From assembly GCA_020736575.1 (NCBI GenBank), contig JAGPYM010000001.1, forward strand, positions 2,542,001-2,606,000: a stretch of DNA of 64,000 nt, given 5' to 3'. The notes under the pieces were generated by a model. That model ran no database searches. It worked only from the letters and a program-made list of their open reading frames with translations, and had not been told where the DNA came from. The DNA comes from Thelonectria olida (Eukaryota > Ascomycota > Sordariomycetes > Hypocreales > Nectriaceae). A program made the position numbers and the translations under genes. Below are positions 1 to 11,711 of this stretch, in pieces (position 1 is the stretch's first letter; the number at the start of each line of letters is the position of its first letter).

Positions 1-844
1 TCCAAGTGGATGTATAACCCATATCGAGTTTAAGCATTGGTGATATTTCTTTGTGGTTGGAGTATGGTGCACGAGTTTTCTGGTCACTCCTCTCTTGGCT
101 TCTCCCCTTTACGTTTGAAATGCTTGTTACTTCCTGTTCCCTCGATGGTTAAAGCCGTCACTAGGGCTGTCTACCGGTTTCGGGATTCCCAGAATTCAAC
201 CAAGAGCTTTAAGACCACCGAGGAAGTTGAGGTGTTTGTGACTAGATCTTGCTGCAGACTAAAGAAAAACGTTTTGATTGCAAGAAGGTAGACCAAAATA
301 TTCCTTGTCTAACAGTATGAGATCTGTATGATGGCAAATTCTCTGCGCGCCATTGTGAACTAAATGTACCATTTAAGAGAGCCCGCAGGAAAACAGCAGA
401 AACAAGAAGTACTACTATTTCTACGAAAGAGTAGTTTCCAGGCAAGAACCAGTATGGATATTGTATATGCCGGTGAAGACACAGAGTTCGAGAGACTTAC
501 ACGTGATGGGATGGACCTACACGGAAGTGATGCATTTAACGGGGCACTTCAGCCCCCAACCCGGGAAGTCATGAAGAGGGAGGCAGAAGGCGGAGGCAGA
601 AGTTACGTAGAAATCATGGAATATTCTAAATGCTGAATGGAATGGATTAGAATAGTCTCTCCATGCAGTCACGTATATCTTCCTACGACACGTTTCTCAA
701 TACGTTAATGAAATCATTCGAGGTACATAAGCAAGGGCTGTGATTCCCGTCCCGCTTAGATGCAACCCCCACCATCCGACAATCTTCAGCGCGGTCGCAA
801 GCAGGGACACTTCCCGTCTGCATCTTCACTAGCACATCATTAAT
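1..844. other. Left-edge intergenic sequence, no gene recognised
   Basis: Short open frames occur on both strands (at most about 90 codons), but none has a recognisable domain, a convincing start context or a splice-linked continuation. The right end is the 5' flank of the PP4 regulatory subunit gene. The 3' end of a gene lying to the left of the window cannot be excluded. Confidence 0.5.
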
Positions 845-2385
845 ATGGAGGTCGACAGTGATAATAGTCTTCTTAGCAAGGTCGCGTTGGGCGCCGCAGT
901 TGAGAAGTGAGTTCCACGTCATTTTCAGCTCTGAATACCTGCCGATATCTAACTATGGTCTTGTTTAGGGACGATTGGCCTGCGCTTCGCGCCGACATTC
1001 TCAGTAGACTCGACAAGGTACGTGTCTCCTTGCGATACTCTTCGACCAAATGTTCCTCCTGACCCGAGTAGATTGCGCACAATGACTTCCTCATACCTAA
1101 CCTACCTACTCCACCACCCGCGCCCTCGACCACGTCCGAAACACGAGCCTCTCCACCGCCAACATCACCACTCGACCAGCCTTCTCAAGAAGCCAACAAG
1201 GAGAATGCGCCAGATGGGTCGCAGCCATCAACTCAAAACACCGAGAGCAGCAAACTCCCAAAGCAGATTGCCGACATGCTGGCCGTCATCGTGTCTCGCC
1301 TAGAGACCTTCACCACCTATCCTCCGCACACCATTCAACGGCTCGTAGAGCTGGTCCTCGAGCCGCGTGCACACTATAGGGCGCTGGCGTCCTACCTCCA
1401 CGCCGTCGATAGAGTTGTTCAAGTGACCTCGGGGACGAACACGTACCCACTACCCCCAGCCATCCCAGACATGTCTTCCATGCACATCAATGGCGAGGAC
1501 CCCAACCATCCCGCCGTATCAGTTGCCTGGAGCAATCCCACGACGGCTGCCTTGGGGACTGATGAAGCCCTGGGAGGAGCGCTTTTGACACCTATACCGT
1601 GGTTGACAAAACGAAGCCCAGAGAGTAATCACGATACTCCGGGCGCCCAAATTCATAGCGAGAGTACGGAGACGATCGATGGCCCCAATGGCATGGGTAG
1701 TATCGAGACAGTCTCTGTGAGCGTCAATGGCGTTCCATCTACTGGCCATGCGAGAGGAATTACGCAAGGCGAGCTTCTCAGACAGGAGCAAAAGGCAGGA
1801 GTGGTTCCAGTTAGCCAACTATCACGGGCTCAGGACCCACTCGTCGAGGATGGAGATGGTAAAGCAATGGAAGAGGACGAGGAGCCACATGACGAAGAGG
1901 AGGAAACTCCTCACGCTAGAGGGCCCGAGGAGATTGGCGTGAATGATACTGGCCCTCAAGCCGTCACTACCTCAAGGTTTAGTGGCGAGGGCGGCCTCGA
2001 AATGCAGGACATTGATGTGGAAGCTGCCGTCGGACGAAAGCACGAAGATGACGAAGGCCAGATGATGGCGGATGGAGAGGCTGAGGCAAAACCCGACGAC
2101 CAGAGTGCTACGCTAGATGGCACCGGGAACTCTGCTCCAGCCAACGACAAGAACCCTACTCTTGAAAGAAGTTCTACCCCTGACAGCGTATCATCGAAGC
2201 GTGAGGCTGAGCAAGAGCTGGAAGGCGAGCCTCTGAAGAAGGTCAAAGAAGACTCCGAGAATGAGAAAAAGGACGAACGCAAGACCGACGCCGTCGAGGG
2301 GAAGGCTGAGGAGAAGAAGGTGACGCCTCCAGCCGAGGAAGCAAAGTCTGGAGAGGCGGACAACAACAAGATGGACACGGAATAA
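845..2385 (+). CDS. PSY4: Serine/threonine protein phosphatase 4 regulatory subunit R2 (PP4R2 family)
   Basis: This is the regulatory subunit of the PP4 phosphatase complex, which dephosphorylates DNA-damage and checkpoint substrates in the nucleus. Three exons are inferred: 845-906, 969-1017 and 1072-2385, giving 474 residues. The first two exons encode the short conserved N-terminus (WPALRADILSRLDK), and the last continues with IAHNDF. The core continues around residues 105-160, where RLETFTTYPPHTIQRLVEL and the following PRAHYRALASYLHAVDR match the PP4R2 family pattern. The C-terminal half is low-complexity, acidic and rich in E, D and K, as in other members. Introns are 62 and 54 bp with GTGAGT and GTACGT donors. 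The ATG at 845 was chosen because it starts the only frame that splices cleanly into the conserved region. Family assignment is strong; the role is inferred from yeast Psy4 and animal PPP4R2. Confidence 0.87.
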
Positions 2386-3157
2386 AGAAATAGAGTCACG
2401 ATGAGATTGCATGATACCATGGGCTGGGTTCACTAGACGTACCACTAATAAATTGGTTGGGAGTGCTAGAAATTCGAAAAAAAAAAAAAAAAAAGGAATA
2501 ACTCTGGTTTTTAGCCCATCTAGGCATTAGTTATGCTGGGATATTACTGATACTAACACGATGGCATGACTTTGATGGCTGGTCTGACAGGCAGGCGGGG
2601 TTGTCGCAGCACTGACACAAGTTTCGCTTGAAAATTCCGAGATTCAATGAACCGGTGAAACAGGTCGAAGCAGAAGCGCGAGTCCAAAGACGCGTCTATG
2701 CTGCATAACTCAATCGTGCATTGGATGATGATGTGGATTGTGGTTGAGGGTGGATTGGTTGACAGGACCGTTGCCGTGACGACAACCGCCGCACACACGA
2801 CCCAAAAAGAGCCAAGACCCACCGATGCAAATAAAGTGTGTTTACTCAAAACAGTTCGGCCTTTTACCCTGTCGCAACACCACGCCCATTTCCAGGCAAC
2901 CCCTCCACCCTCCACACCGCCAGGATCGCGGCTCAAACTATTTTTGATCCATTCGAAGATTGAGTTTCTGACAGAGCATCGCCTTTTTTCTTTCTTTTTC
3001 CATTGAGAGCTTCGAGTCGAGTCGTGGGCTTTGGTCACCACGCAAACCCCAACTGTACCGCCCTCACCCCGCCTACTCAGGCCATCCCTCACGACAACTG
3101 CCCAGCGTGGCTTACCAACGACACACGCGCTCCGAGAGGGAGCACAGCCGGATAGCC
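2386..3157. other. Intergenic: PP4R2 3' flank and kinesin-5 promoter
   Basis: This holds the 3' flank of the PP4R2 gene, an 18-A homopolymer, and the promoter and leader of the kinesin-5 gene. The last 150 bp are CT- and CA-rich, as in fungal 5' leaders. Open frames here are accidental. Confidence 0.6.
2477..2494. repeat. A18 homopolymer
   Basis: An uninterrupted run of 18 A lies about 90 bp after the PP4R2 stop codon, within the probable 3' UTR or terminator region. It is a simple repeat and may vary in length between strains. Confidence 0.9.
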
Positions 3158-6100
3158 ATGAGCTCCAGCGTTCGCGCCGGCGCCGTTGGCCGTTCCGGCG
3201 TGAGACACAGCACGAGGACCACGTCGGCGAGATACGCTCCCTCTATCGCGTCGCGCGTCGACCGCGCCGGCGCCGTATCGCCATCAGAATCCATCGCCTC
3301 CACGACCACCACCGGTACGAAGCGCAAGGAGCGAGACTTCGACGCGGATCCCAATGTCGAGGAGACGAACATCAACGTCGTCGTGCGATGTCGCGGCCGC
3401 AACGAGCGTGAGATTCGGGAGAACAGCAATGTTGTCGTCACATGCGACGCCGCCAAGGGAAAGATTGTCGAGTTGTCGATGGGACCAAATTCAGTCAGCA
3501 ATCGCTCGTACAACTTCGATCGCGTCTTCTCCCAGGCTGCCGACCAGAACATGGTTTTTGACGACACTGTCAAGCCAATCCTCGAAGAAGTGAGATTCGT
3601 TGACCAATGCCCGCCATTAGGCTATGCCTTTTCTAACGTTGACATTCCTAGATGTTGGCTGGGTACAACTGCACCATCTTTGCCTACGGACAGACAGGAA
3701 CCGGAAAGACGTACACCATGTCGGGTGACATGACGGATACCCTCGGAATGCTCTCCGACGACGCCGGTATTATCCCCCGCGTGCTGTACCAATTATTCAA
3801 CAAGCTCGAGCTGGACGACGCCGAGAGCACCATTAAATGCTCCTTCATTGAGCTATACAACGAGGAGCTTCGAGACCTTCTCTCCGTCGATGAGGGCACC
3901 AAGCTAAAAATCTACGACGATACAACTCGACGGGGTCACGCGAGCACCGTGGTGCAGGGTGTGGAGGAGAAACATATCAAGAATGCTACTGAGGGCATCA
4001 AGGTGCTCCAGGAGGGCAGCTTGAAACGTCAGGTCGCGGCTACCAAGTGCAACGACCTCAGTTCTCGATCACATACCGTCTTCACCATCACAGCTTACGT
4101 CAAGAAGCCCAATGCGGACGGCGTGGAAGCCTTTGTGAGCGCCGGCAAGCTGAACCTTGTCGATTTGGCCGGTAGCGAGAACATTCAGCGATCTGGAGCA
4201 GAGAACAAGCGCGCTGCTGAGGCGGGTCTCATCAACAAGTCTCTTCTGACCCTCGGACGAGTCATCAACGCGTTGGTCGACCGTGGTGCGCACATTCCTT
4301 ACCGAGAGTCCAAGTTGACTCGTCTGCTCCAAGACTCCCTTGGTGGCAGAACAAAGACGTGCATCATCGCCACTATCTCTCCCGCCAAGAGCAATCTTGA
4401 AGAAACCATCTCTACCCTCGACTACGCTTTCCGAGCCAAGAACATCAAAAACAAGCCCCAAATGAACCCAATGGTGGAGAAGAGGACTCTTTTGCGAGAA
4501 TTCACGAATGAAATTGAAAGGTTAAAGAGCGAACTGATTTCGACTCGACAACGCAACGGTGTCTACCTGTCCAACGAAGTGTACGAGGAGATGACGGCCC
4601 AGAGTGAATCCCGTCGCATTGTCGCCGAGGAGCAGTCTGCCAAGCTTGAGACGCTAGAGAACAACCTGAGAAACAAGGTCCGGGAGCTCCTTAACCTCAC
4701 ATCGGCCTTTTTGGGCTTGAAGAAGGACCACGAAGGCACCAAGGTTGAGCTGGATGACACCAAGGAGGTGTTGGATCAGACGGAGATTGTCTTGTCGGCC
4801 ACTCGCAAGTCGCTGGCTGAGGAGACTCAACTCCGAAAGGCGCACCAGAAGACAGAAGCGAAGCTGACGGAGATTGGGGGCGAGCTGATCAACAAGCTTC
4901 ACAAGACTGTCAAGGATGTTGGCGGTCTTCACGCCAAGAACAAGCGCAAGTCAGACTTGCAGTCCATCAACAGAGCTGCTTGGGGGACATCTCAGGATCA
5001 GGTCGCCGATGTCACGTCAATGGTGGAGCGTCGGATCCACGAGTTCCAGGAGGAGCAAGAAGAACACATCACCAGTGTGTCGCGACGCATGGAGGAGTTT
5101 GTCGAGGAGGAACTGCACAAGCTGTCGTCGACTCAGTCCTTCCTGGACGAGCAACTCAACATCTTCGGCGAGGCTAAGAAGGAACTACTTGAGGAGAAGG
5201 AAAAGTCCAAGGATGATATGGATGAAGTCCTGGAGGAGATTAAAGAGATCCGCGACACCGTTAAGGAACGCATGGGCGAAAGCCTGCAAGCCATCTCTCA
5301 CTCCGCAGAGAGGATAGCAGCAGATATGCTGAGCGAGATGACGGCGTTCCACAGCCAGGTAAGATCAGCGTTGGGAGGGGGAATTAGTCAAGTACTAACA
5401 GTATCCAGCTCCATACGTCTTACAGCTCGCTCGGAAAAGACTGCAAGTCAGTGTTTGAAGATCTGGTTAAGCACATATCTGCACAACGCTCCGAGTGCGA
5501 TAACCTCAAACGTCAGCTTTCGGCGGCAACAAACGCCATTGTCCTTCAAAACTCTAGCATTTCCACCCGCATTCAAGAGGCTTTAGAGGAGGAGCGTCGA
5601 CAGGCCGTCGAGGAGCGTCACAAGCTGGCGGCCCAAATCGCCATCTTGATCAACACCCAGGCAGAGACGCAGGAGACGCGCCTTGCCGAGAAAGCATCTC
5701 TTATTCAGAGGAACTTGGTCGAGTCCAACACGTCTCTCGAAGACGCCGTGACTCAGTTCAACAATGGCATGGAGACCTGGGATGAGGAGGAGGGTAATCT
5801 GATGGACGAGGTCAAGAGGTCTCGCGATCAGCTAAAGACGAAGCTCAAGGATGATTGGGCATCAGCCAACGAGCACAGCACTTCAATCCAAACTACAGCC
5901 AAGTCGGTACATGCCGAGACCTCCCGCGTCGTCGATGAGCAAATTAAGGACCTCGATATCCAGATGGAAGCTCTGGATGATTTCGTCACCAGCGCTAAAT
6001 CAGAGAACGAACATCATCACGAAACACACGCCCAGTCGGTCCAGACCTTGTCCAGTACGGTGGAGGAGTCGTTTGGCAATATCTCGTCTCACTTCAAGAC

Positions 6101-6755
6101 GACGTTTGGTCGTGTCAAGAATCTGGGCGAGGAGATGGACTCCGATCTCCACGACTTGCAAGAGCAGCTGGAGCCTCTCGAGGATCAACTCTGCCAACCC
6201 CTGTCCAACTTGCGTGAGAACATCGCGGGCACTGCTCTCCAGGAGTATCAGCCAACTGGTGCGACTCCGACCAAGGTGCAATACCACTACCCGACCCAGC
6301 TACCTCGCACTGAAGACCACGACCTCATAATTGCAGGTGCCGACGAAGCACCCACGCCAAACAAGGACTCAGACATGGACAGAGACACGACTATTGTCTT
6401 TGCCGACCTAGACTGTCCTCAGAAGATGATGACGTCGCCGGCTCGTCCACCACCTCGCGCCTCTGCCCCTGGGGCCGTGGAGGGTAACAACAGCATCCTC
6501 GGTATGAGCCTCCGCGAGGTTAACCCCAATGTCACGGGGAACCTTATGACCGGCTGCATCGGATTCGACCCTCGTGCTAGCGTCATGTCCATGCCTCCTG
6601 AGCGCACCATGCCACTATATAAGCGCAGCACGCGTACTACGCGTAGCACGAAGAAGCAGGTCACGGCCAGCCTGGTCAGCGACGGCACCGAGAACCTCCC
6701 ACTGGTCGACTTTGCCCAGAGTGCTTCTAGGAGGAAGAGCCCTCGTCTGAACTAA
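3158..6755 (+). CDS. bimC: Kinesin-5 motor protein (BimC/Cut7/Eg5 family)
   Basis: A plus-end-directed homotetrameric spindle motor that slides antiparallel microtubules apart to build the bipolar spindle. Three exons (3158-3589, 3652-5358, 5409-6755) give 1161 residues, the usual size for filamentous-fungal BimC. The motor domain covers about residues 85-440: P-loop GQTGTGKT at about 157-164, switch I NDLSSRSH near 277, switch II DLAGSE near 315, then the neck (NIKNKPQMNP). A long coiled-coil stalk follows. Near residue 998 is the BimC box (ATPTKVQYHYPTQLPRT) with the conserved CDK-site threonine. Introns are 62 and 50 bp, both phase 0. The start is the first ATG in frame; an upstream in-frame GTG at 3107 is not a eukaryotic start. 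Assignment is essentially certain. Confidence 0.97.
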
Positions 6756-7092
6756 AGAATCTCACACGCTATATTCATAGTCTCCTCTAATATAATACGC
6801 TCAAAGGAGAGCCTCTTCGACGAGGTGGGGCTGCAACGCTGTCATGATGGGAATTGGTTTATAGGAGTTTTGGGCACATGGTTTGATGAAATGGCTTTTT
6901 GTTTTACGATTCCGTTACTGGGATAGGTTGGGTGTAGCCTTTTTTACGTTGCAGGGTTATTTGAGTATTTTGATACCCATTTGACTTTTGTGAGACGAAC
7001 GAGTACATACATGTATCACATTCTTAAGCAAAGCCTTGATCGCGTGGAAATGTGATGTTGAATGTCCTAACTAGATTCTTGACCAGCGTTGG
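6756..7092. other. Convergent 3' intergenic region
   Basis: A 337 bp gap between the convergent stop codons of kinesin-5 and the Rrn9-domain gene. It contains T-rich and TA-containing sequence expected of 3' UTRs and poly(A) signals, and no gene. Confidence 0.6.
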
Positions 7093-9042
7093 TCATGTCT
7101 CCCCCTCAGAACTCGGAGCCCGGCTCCCCTTCTTCGAGCTCTGCCCGTAGTATCTCTTCCTCTTCCTCGTTATGGCATCCTCACCTCTCCATCCACGCCC
7201 TGGAACAATCGGCCGCAAGAAGCCGTCTACATGGACGGCACCTACCACTTCGTCGTCGCTGTCCATCTCCTCCGCCTGCCCCTGGTGTACAAGCTTGATA
7301 TGGCGTTGGAGGTTCGCTTTGCGCGTGAAGCCCTGTCCGGCACGATCGCACGATGAGACGGGGCAGAAAACCATCCCGGCGGTCGAAGAGCGCGACCGAG
7401 AACGCGATCGAGGAGATTTAGCGGGTGCAGGAGACTGGGTACGTGAGAGACGCCCGCGGATGGACTCGGGGCTACTGCAGTCGTGGCTGGAGCGGACGTG
7501 GGAGACCTGGCGGGAAGCGACGCGCCGCTGGACGAGGTCGGCTTCACCGTCGCTCTCGCCATCGGCGTCAGACTCGCAGGAAGAGAGGCGGATAGGCTGT
7601 GGACGATACTCTACGGTTTCGATGGCCGCTCCGTTCGAGACGGGCGCTTCGTTGAGTTTCCTAACAACCATGCCCTCGCCGAATAAATCTGCGCAGCGTT
7701 TTGTAGCTCTCGCAATGACATCGCTTGGAAAGCCTGCCAAAGCGGCCGCTCCTAGGACGTCGCTCCAGCCACGAAGACCCCATCTGGAAAGCTTTCGATC
7801 TTGATCGTTGCCCCCGCCGCTGGCTTCCGACCCCGTGTCTACCCCTCGTGAGGCGTCTCGGCTGCGCGCTAAGGAGAGTGAACGCTCCCGCTCGATGACC
7901 TCGTCGCTTCGTTGCATCCATTGCTCAAACGCGGCGTCCTTGTCCTTGGGCGTCGTCGGTAACTTGCGATGAGCTTCGCGAGCTATCCGGTGGAGCATAT
8001 CGTCGTGCGACTCGCCTTTCCTCGGAGAATGCACCTTGCGTGGACGACCACGTCGGGTGGGAGTTTTGGGCACATCCGCGCCGGAGCTACTTGCGTCGAC
8101 TTGAAGGCTCTTCCTGGGTCGACCTTGGGGCCTTTTCCGACCGCTCTGGCTGTCTGATTCTTCCTCTGTTGAGGAGTCAGACGGATAACTCAGTCCAGCG
8201 ACCCGAGAGTTGTGTAATATTGAAAGCGTGTTATCTAGTTGAGATAAGATATGCCGAACTGATGGTCGCAGAAGATCGTAGGACAGATCATCGTTAGCTG
8301 ATACTGCGGTCTCATACGTCTTGGATGCGGACGAGCGGCCCGCGATTGGCTTGGGCAGGTCTGTATCGCGCATCTCTTCGTCTTCATCCCCAGTTTCTGG
8401 CTTGATAGATGTTTCTCGAGATGAAGAGCCGGGCACATCATCGTCAGTGTTACTTTGTTCAACAGTCGCCTCGATAGAGCGCCGTGGAAATTTCATCTTT
8501 CTCCGGTTGAAGCGTCGCTTAGCAGTTCGTAAGATAGTAGCGGAAATCTCTTCTTCAAGCTCAGTGCTTGGAAGCGTTTGTTCCTGTTTGCGAAATGTGA
8601 AGCGGTCATCATCGTCATGCTGGCTGTTGATGAGATGGTTTTTGGGTACTTGTTCCGGCTTCAGTGGCCAAGCCGTCCAGAGTTTTGGCGGAACCCAGGC
8701 GGTGTCTTGGCCGTTTCCCTAGGAAATGGTGAGCATTGGAAGATTCGAAACTAAGCATCGAAAACTCACCATCCTGATCATCAGGTCTTGAGCCATAGTG
8801 GCATCTCGACCCCATCGCTTGAGCCCAAAGGCATTGTACAAATGAAGGGCCAAGTCTTGATCCTTCAGCTGCCTCATCGAATGCCAAAGCATTCGATCTT
8901 CTTCTGTAAGAGTGCGCCATGAAGACTTTGGTCCAGTCCAGCGATTTGGCCGATTCTTGTAGAGGTCTTCCGAGGCAACGGAGGCGATCTCGTCACTATC
9001 CAGCTCCCAGTTTGCTGGGTGAGATTCCATGCTGTCGGGCAT
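7093..9042 (-). CDS. RRN9: Rrn9-domain protein with C-terminal C2H2-type zinc finger
   Basis: Two exons, 9042-8770 and 8718-7093 (51 bp intron, GTGAGT donor, CTAG acceptor), encode 632 residues. Around the splice junction lies the Rrn9 signature: LALHLYNAFGLKRW in exon 1, then WVPPKLWTAWPLKPEQVPKN in exon 2. Yeast Rrn9 belongs to the upstream activating factor that recruits RNA polymerase I to rDNA promoters, so a nuclear or nucleolar role is expected. The middle is a disordered, serine- and charge-rich region with AT-hook-like RGRPRK motifs (QGRPRK, RRGRPRK). Near the C-terminus is one finger-like motif, CPVSSC followed by RKANLQRHIKLVH (C-x4-C, H-x4-H), then a basic tail. Rrn9 homology is well supported; the zinc finger is seen directly, and its function is inferred. 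Confidence 0.8.
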
Positions 9043-9347
9043 CAGTTCCTGAGTTGTGTAATCGGCCGTCGCAAAGAAGAGAGTGGATTTAGTGCATCAA
9101 TAGACGATGATGAATTTTTACATGTCGCTTCTCTGTGTGTTGACTTGTTGTTGATGAAGGTAAGTGCAAGACTTCGGCGAGAAAAATTCCATAATTACGG
9201 CTGGCTTCCTCTGCCGGGTCACCATTTTTCGGGCACCTTCCCTCCCACGTACCGCAAAGACAGAAGAAACACATAACACCAAGATATTCCGTTCCATCGC
9301 ATGTAAATTGAGCAAAATCTATCTGAATGGTATAAAACAAGCCATTT
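9043..9347. other. Intergenic between the Rrn9-domain gene and NOP7
   Basis: A 305 bp gap between two minus-strand genes. It holds the promoter of the Rrn9-domain gene and the 3' end of NOP7. No gene is visible. Confidence 0.55.
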
Positions 9348-11321
9348 TTACGCCTTTGCCTTGCCCTTCGCCTTTTCTTTCTCCAGTTTTCTCCTCTTGG
9401 CCCGCAGCTTCTGATCCTCGGCGCTCTTCTTGTTATTAGTGTAGATCATCTGTTCATACAGCTTCCGCTTCTTCTTGCTCAACATTCCCTTGGCCCGCTC
9501 CAGATCCTCAGCCTCCTCTCGCGCCTTCTTGGATAGAACCTTGCGCGCTTCCTCCTTCGCCTTGGCCTTTCCATTGACCGCCTTGGCCTTCACCCTGGCG
9601 CCTGTAATCTCGGCCTCAAGCTCCTTTTGTCGTTCATCGGCCTCATCCTCCTCGTCGTCGTCTTCTTCTTCCTCTTGCTCATCCGCAGAGAAGCCACCGA
9701 ACTCGTCATCCTCACCGTCCTCATTTTCATCGTCGGATCCAGCCACATCCATACCCTCGACCGTCTCATCAAGCATCTCGTCGTCACTCTGAGCCTCAAG
9801 AGCCTCATTCTCGGGCTCTTGCTCCTCCAGAGGAATGGTAGGGTCGTAGGCGCCCTGGACCTGTGTCACGAAGGGACTGAGATGGGGGGGGAGAGACGCG
9901 CCAGGGGCGTACAGATGAGCCTCCTTCAGTTCGCCGTCATTGACACTGTCCCAGACCCACTGAGGCTGAACGTATGTTCGTCCAGGGACTCGCATGTTGG
10001 CAGCCAGCTTCTGAGAAGTCTGATTGTCTGCAGCATCACCACCCTCTTCGGTATCGGCTTGGATGGGAGGTCGATCGACGATATGGTGAGTGATGGCAGG
10101 ATCAAGCTCATTGGTGGTGAAGGCTCCGTCGCCGAGGACTGCGTCCCAACCAACGCGCTTGCAGCCGAAAGCCTTGAGAAGGAACTCAAGGGGTTGTCGA
10201 GGGGTCTCACGGGAAAGGTAGAAGGTGAAGTTTGAGAACAAGGCACCAGGGGTGTTTCCAGCGTTGGAGGGCTGGGGGAGAACATCACCACCAGCAACCG
10301 CAGGCTCAAATTTGTCGATCGCGCCCGAGTTCTCCTCGCCTTCTACCTGATTATCGGTCGTTGGGCTCGATTCATCGTCGGAATCGCTAGACTTGAGCTT
10401 CTTCAAGACCTTGTTGACAGCGGCTTGAGTTTTGGGATCGGGCTTGTGCTCGGTATCCTCCAATTTCTTCTGCTCTTCAGCGCCAGCCAAGGCCTTGCCC
10501 TCAAGGGTGAACGCGCCAAGCTCAGCAGCGTTCTCGTCCTTGACCTGGTCGAACTTGGGAGGGTACTTTAGGCCGACCGAGGTGTATAGTCGGAAGTTGA
10601 TAAAGCCGAGGAGGGTCATGTAAAACTCGATAAAGGTACCCATGATTCTGAAGTCGACATCGCCGACGACTCGCTGGTTGAAACGGTAAGGCACCAGCCA
10701 CAGAATATCCTCTCCCTGAACGTTGGCCTGATAGTAGATACCCTTGATGGACAAGAACGACTTCGTAACGCTCTGCGACATGATCAAGTAATGTTGGAAC
10801 TCGAGGCAGAGGCGCTCACAGCGCGCAATCATCTTGGCAGGGACCGTTGAGGTTGACGGCAGGTTGGCGAACAAAAACAGCATGGAAAGACAGTCATCCA
10901 AGTCTCTAAGGGCATCCACAAAGGTCGGGTAGCGCTCTCGGATCACATGGTCGAGGGTGTATCGGGGCTTGCCAGTCGCTTCAGGTCGAGCAGCATTCTT
11001 CTCGAGACGAGCAGCATCGGTGACATCGCCACGGCCGAGGGCGCGGGAGATCTTCTTCTCAAGAGCCTTTTGGTCGCGGAACTTCTGGAGCAGGGGCTCG
11101 TGGAGAAGGTACTGGATATCCTTGGCGAAGTAAAAGGTGGTTGAGCTGGTGGACGACTTGGAGACCTTCTTCCTGCTTCGAGGTTCGCGAGGGTATATAC
11201 CCTTCCAGATGCACAGCTTACGAAAGTCGGGAAGGCTGATCTGGAGTTTCTTGATGGCCTGGTTTCGGGTGACGTAGTTTTTGCTCGCGCCGGCCTGGCC
11301 CTTCTTCTTTATGCGAGGCAT
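9348..11321 (-). CDS. NOP7: Pescadillo homolog, 60S ribosome biogenesis factor
   Basis: A nucleolar protein of the PeBoW complex (Nop7-Erb1-Ytm1), needed for 27S pre-rRNA processing and 60S maturation. It is a single exon of 657 residues. The N-terminus [20 protein letters not shown] and the following [20 protein letters not shown] are diagnostic of the pescadillo domain (about residues 1-280). A BRCT domain lies at about 360-480 ([12 protein letters not shown], then [11 protein letters not shown]). An acidic stretch and a lysine-rich C-terminus follow, ending [10 protein letters not shown], as in fungal homologs. The start ATG fits the family exactly. Its 5' end is divergent from the GAB1 homolog, 390 bp away. 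Confidence 0.97.
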   Translation of the reverse strand: MPRIKKKGQAGASKNYVTRNQAIKKLQISLPDFRKLCIWKGIYPREPRSRKKVSKSSTSSTTFYFAKDIQYLLHEPLLQKFRDQKALEKKISRALGRGDVTDAARLEKNAARPEATGKPRYTLDHVIRERYPTFVDALRDLDDCLSMLFLFANLPSTSTVPAKMIARCERLCLEFQHYLIMSQSVTKSFLSIKGIYYQANVQGEDILWLVPYRFNQRVVGDVDFRIMGTFIEFYMTLLGFINFRLYTSVGLKYPPKFDQVKDENAAELGAFTLEGKALAGAEEQKKLEDTEHKPDPKTQAAVNKVLKKLKSSDSDDESSPTTDNQVEGEENSGAIDKFEPAVAGGDVLPQPSNAGNTPGALFSNFTFYLSRETPRQPLEFLLKAFGCKRVGWDAVLGDGAFTTNELDPAITHHIVDRPPIQADTEEGGDAADNQTSQKLAANMRVPGRTYVQPQWVWDSVNDGELKEAHLYAPGASLPPHLSPFVTQVQGAYDPTIPLEEQEPENEALEAQSDDEMLDETVEGMDVAGSDDENEDGEDDEFGGFSADEQEEEEDDDEEDEADERQKELEAEITGARVKAKAVNGKAKAKEEARKVLSKKAREEAEDLERAKGMLSKKKRKLYEQMIYTNNKKSAEDQKLRAKRRKLEKEKAKGKAKA

Positions 11322-11711
11322 TGTCGCAATTGATCGGGGTTGGTGTTTTGTCTGCTTCTTTCACAATGAGACGGCGGGGCACTTTTTTCCCGTCTCTCGC
11401 AACTTTTTTTTCCTCTTGAAATTTTAATGCCGTGCCATACCGCTCGGTGCTCTTCTGCAAAGGGGTTGGTACGCGATGGCCCGTCCCTGATTGGTTTGAT
11501 AGCGTCTCACCGCCCAGCAGTGGCATCGGTTCCATGACAGGTACCTGTCCTGCAGCGGACGAGTGCCTTCTCGAGCATTAGTTACAGTGCGCTACTCGCC
11601 AAGCTCCAAAACTAAAGTGGCCACGAGTGTCAAGGTATAAACTCCACGTCGTCCATCCGCGACCCGCGACTTTGCGATTGCGACAGGCTTCACGTTGGTC
11701 CCAAGAATGCC
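11322..11711. promoter_or_regulatory. Divergent promoter region NOP7 / GAB1
   Basis: 390 bp between two divergent start codons. It contains T-rich tracts and a TTGAAATTTTAAT element near 11416-11428 that resembles the RRPE motif of yeast ribosome-biogenesis promoters, which would suit NOP7. The motif match is by eye only. Confidence 0.45.

Noticed and set aside
3031..3411. Plus-strand frame overlapping the kinesin-5 start
   Set aside because: It is a shadow frame rich in Arg and Pro over the true kinesin-5 exon 1.
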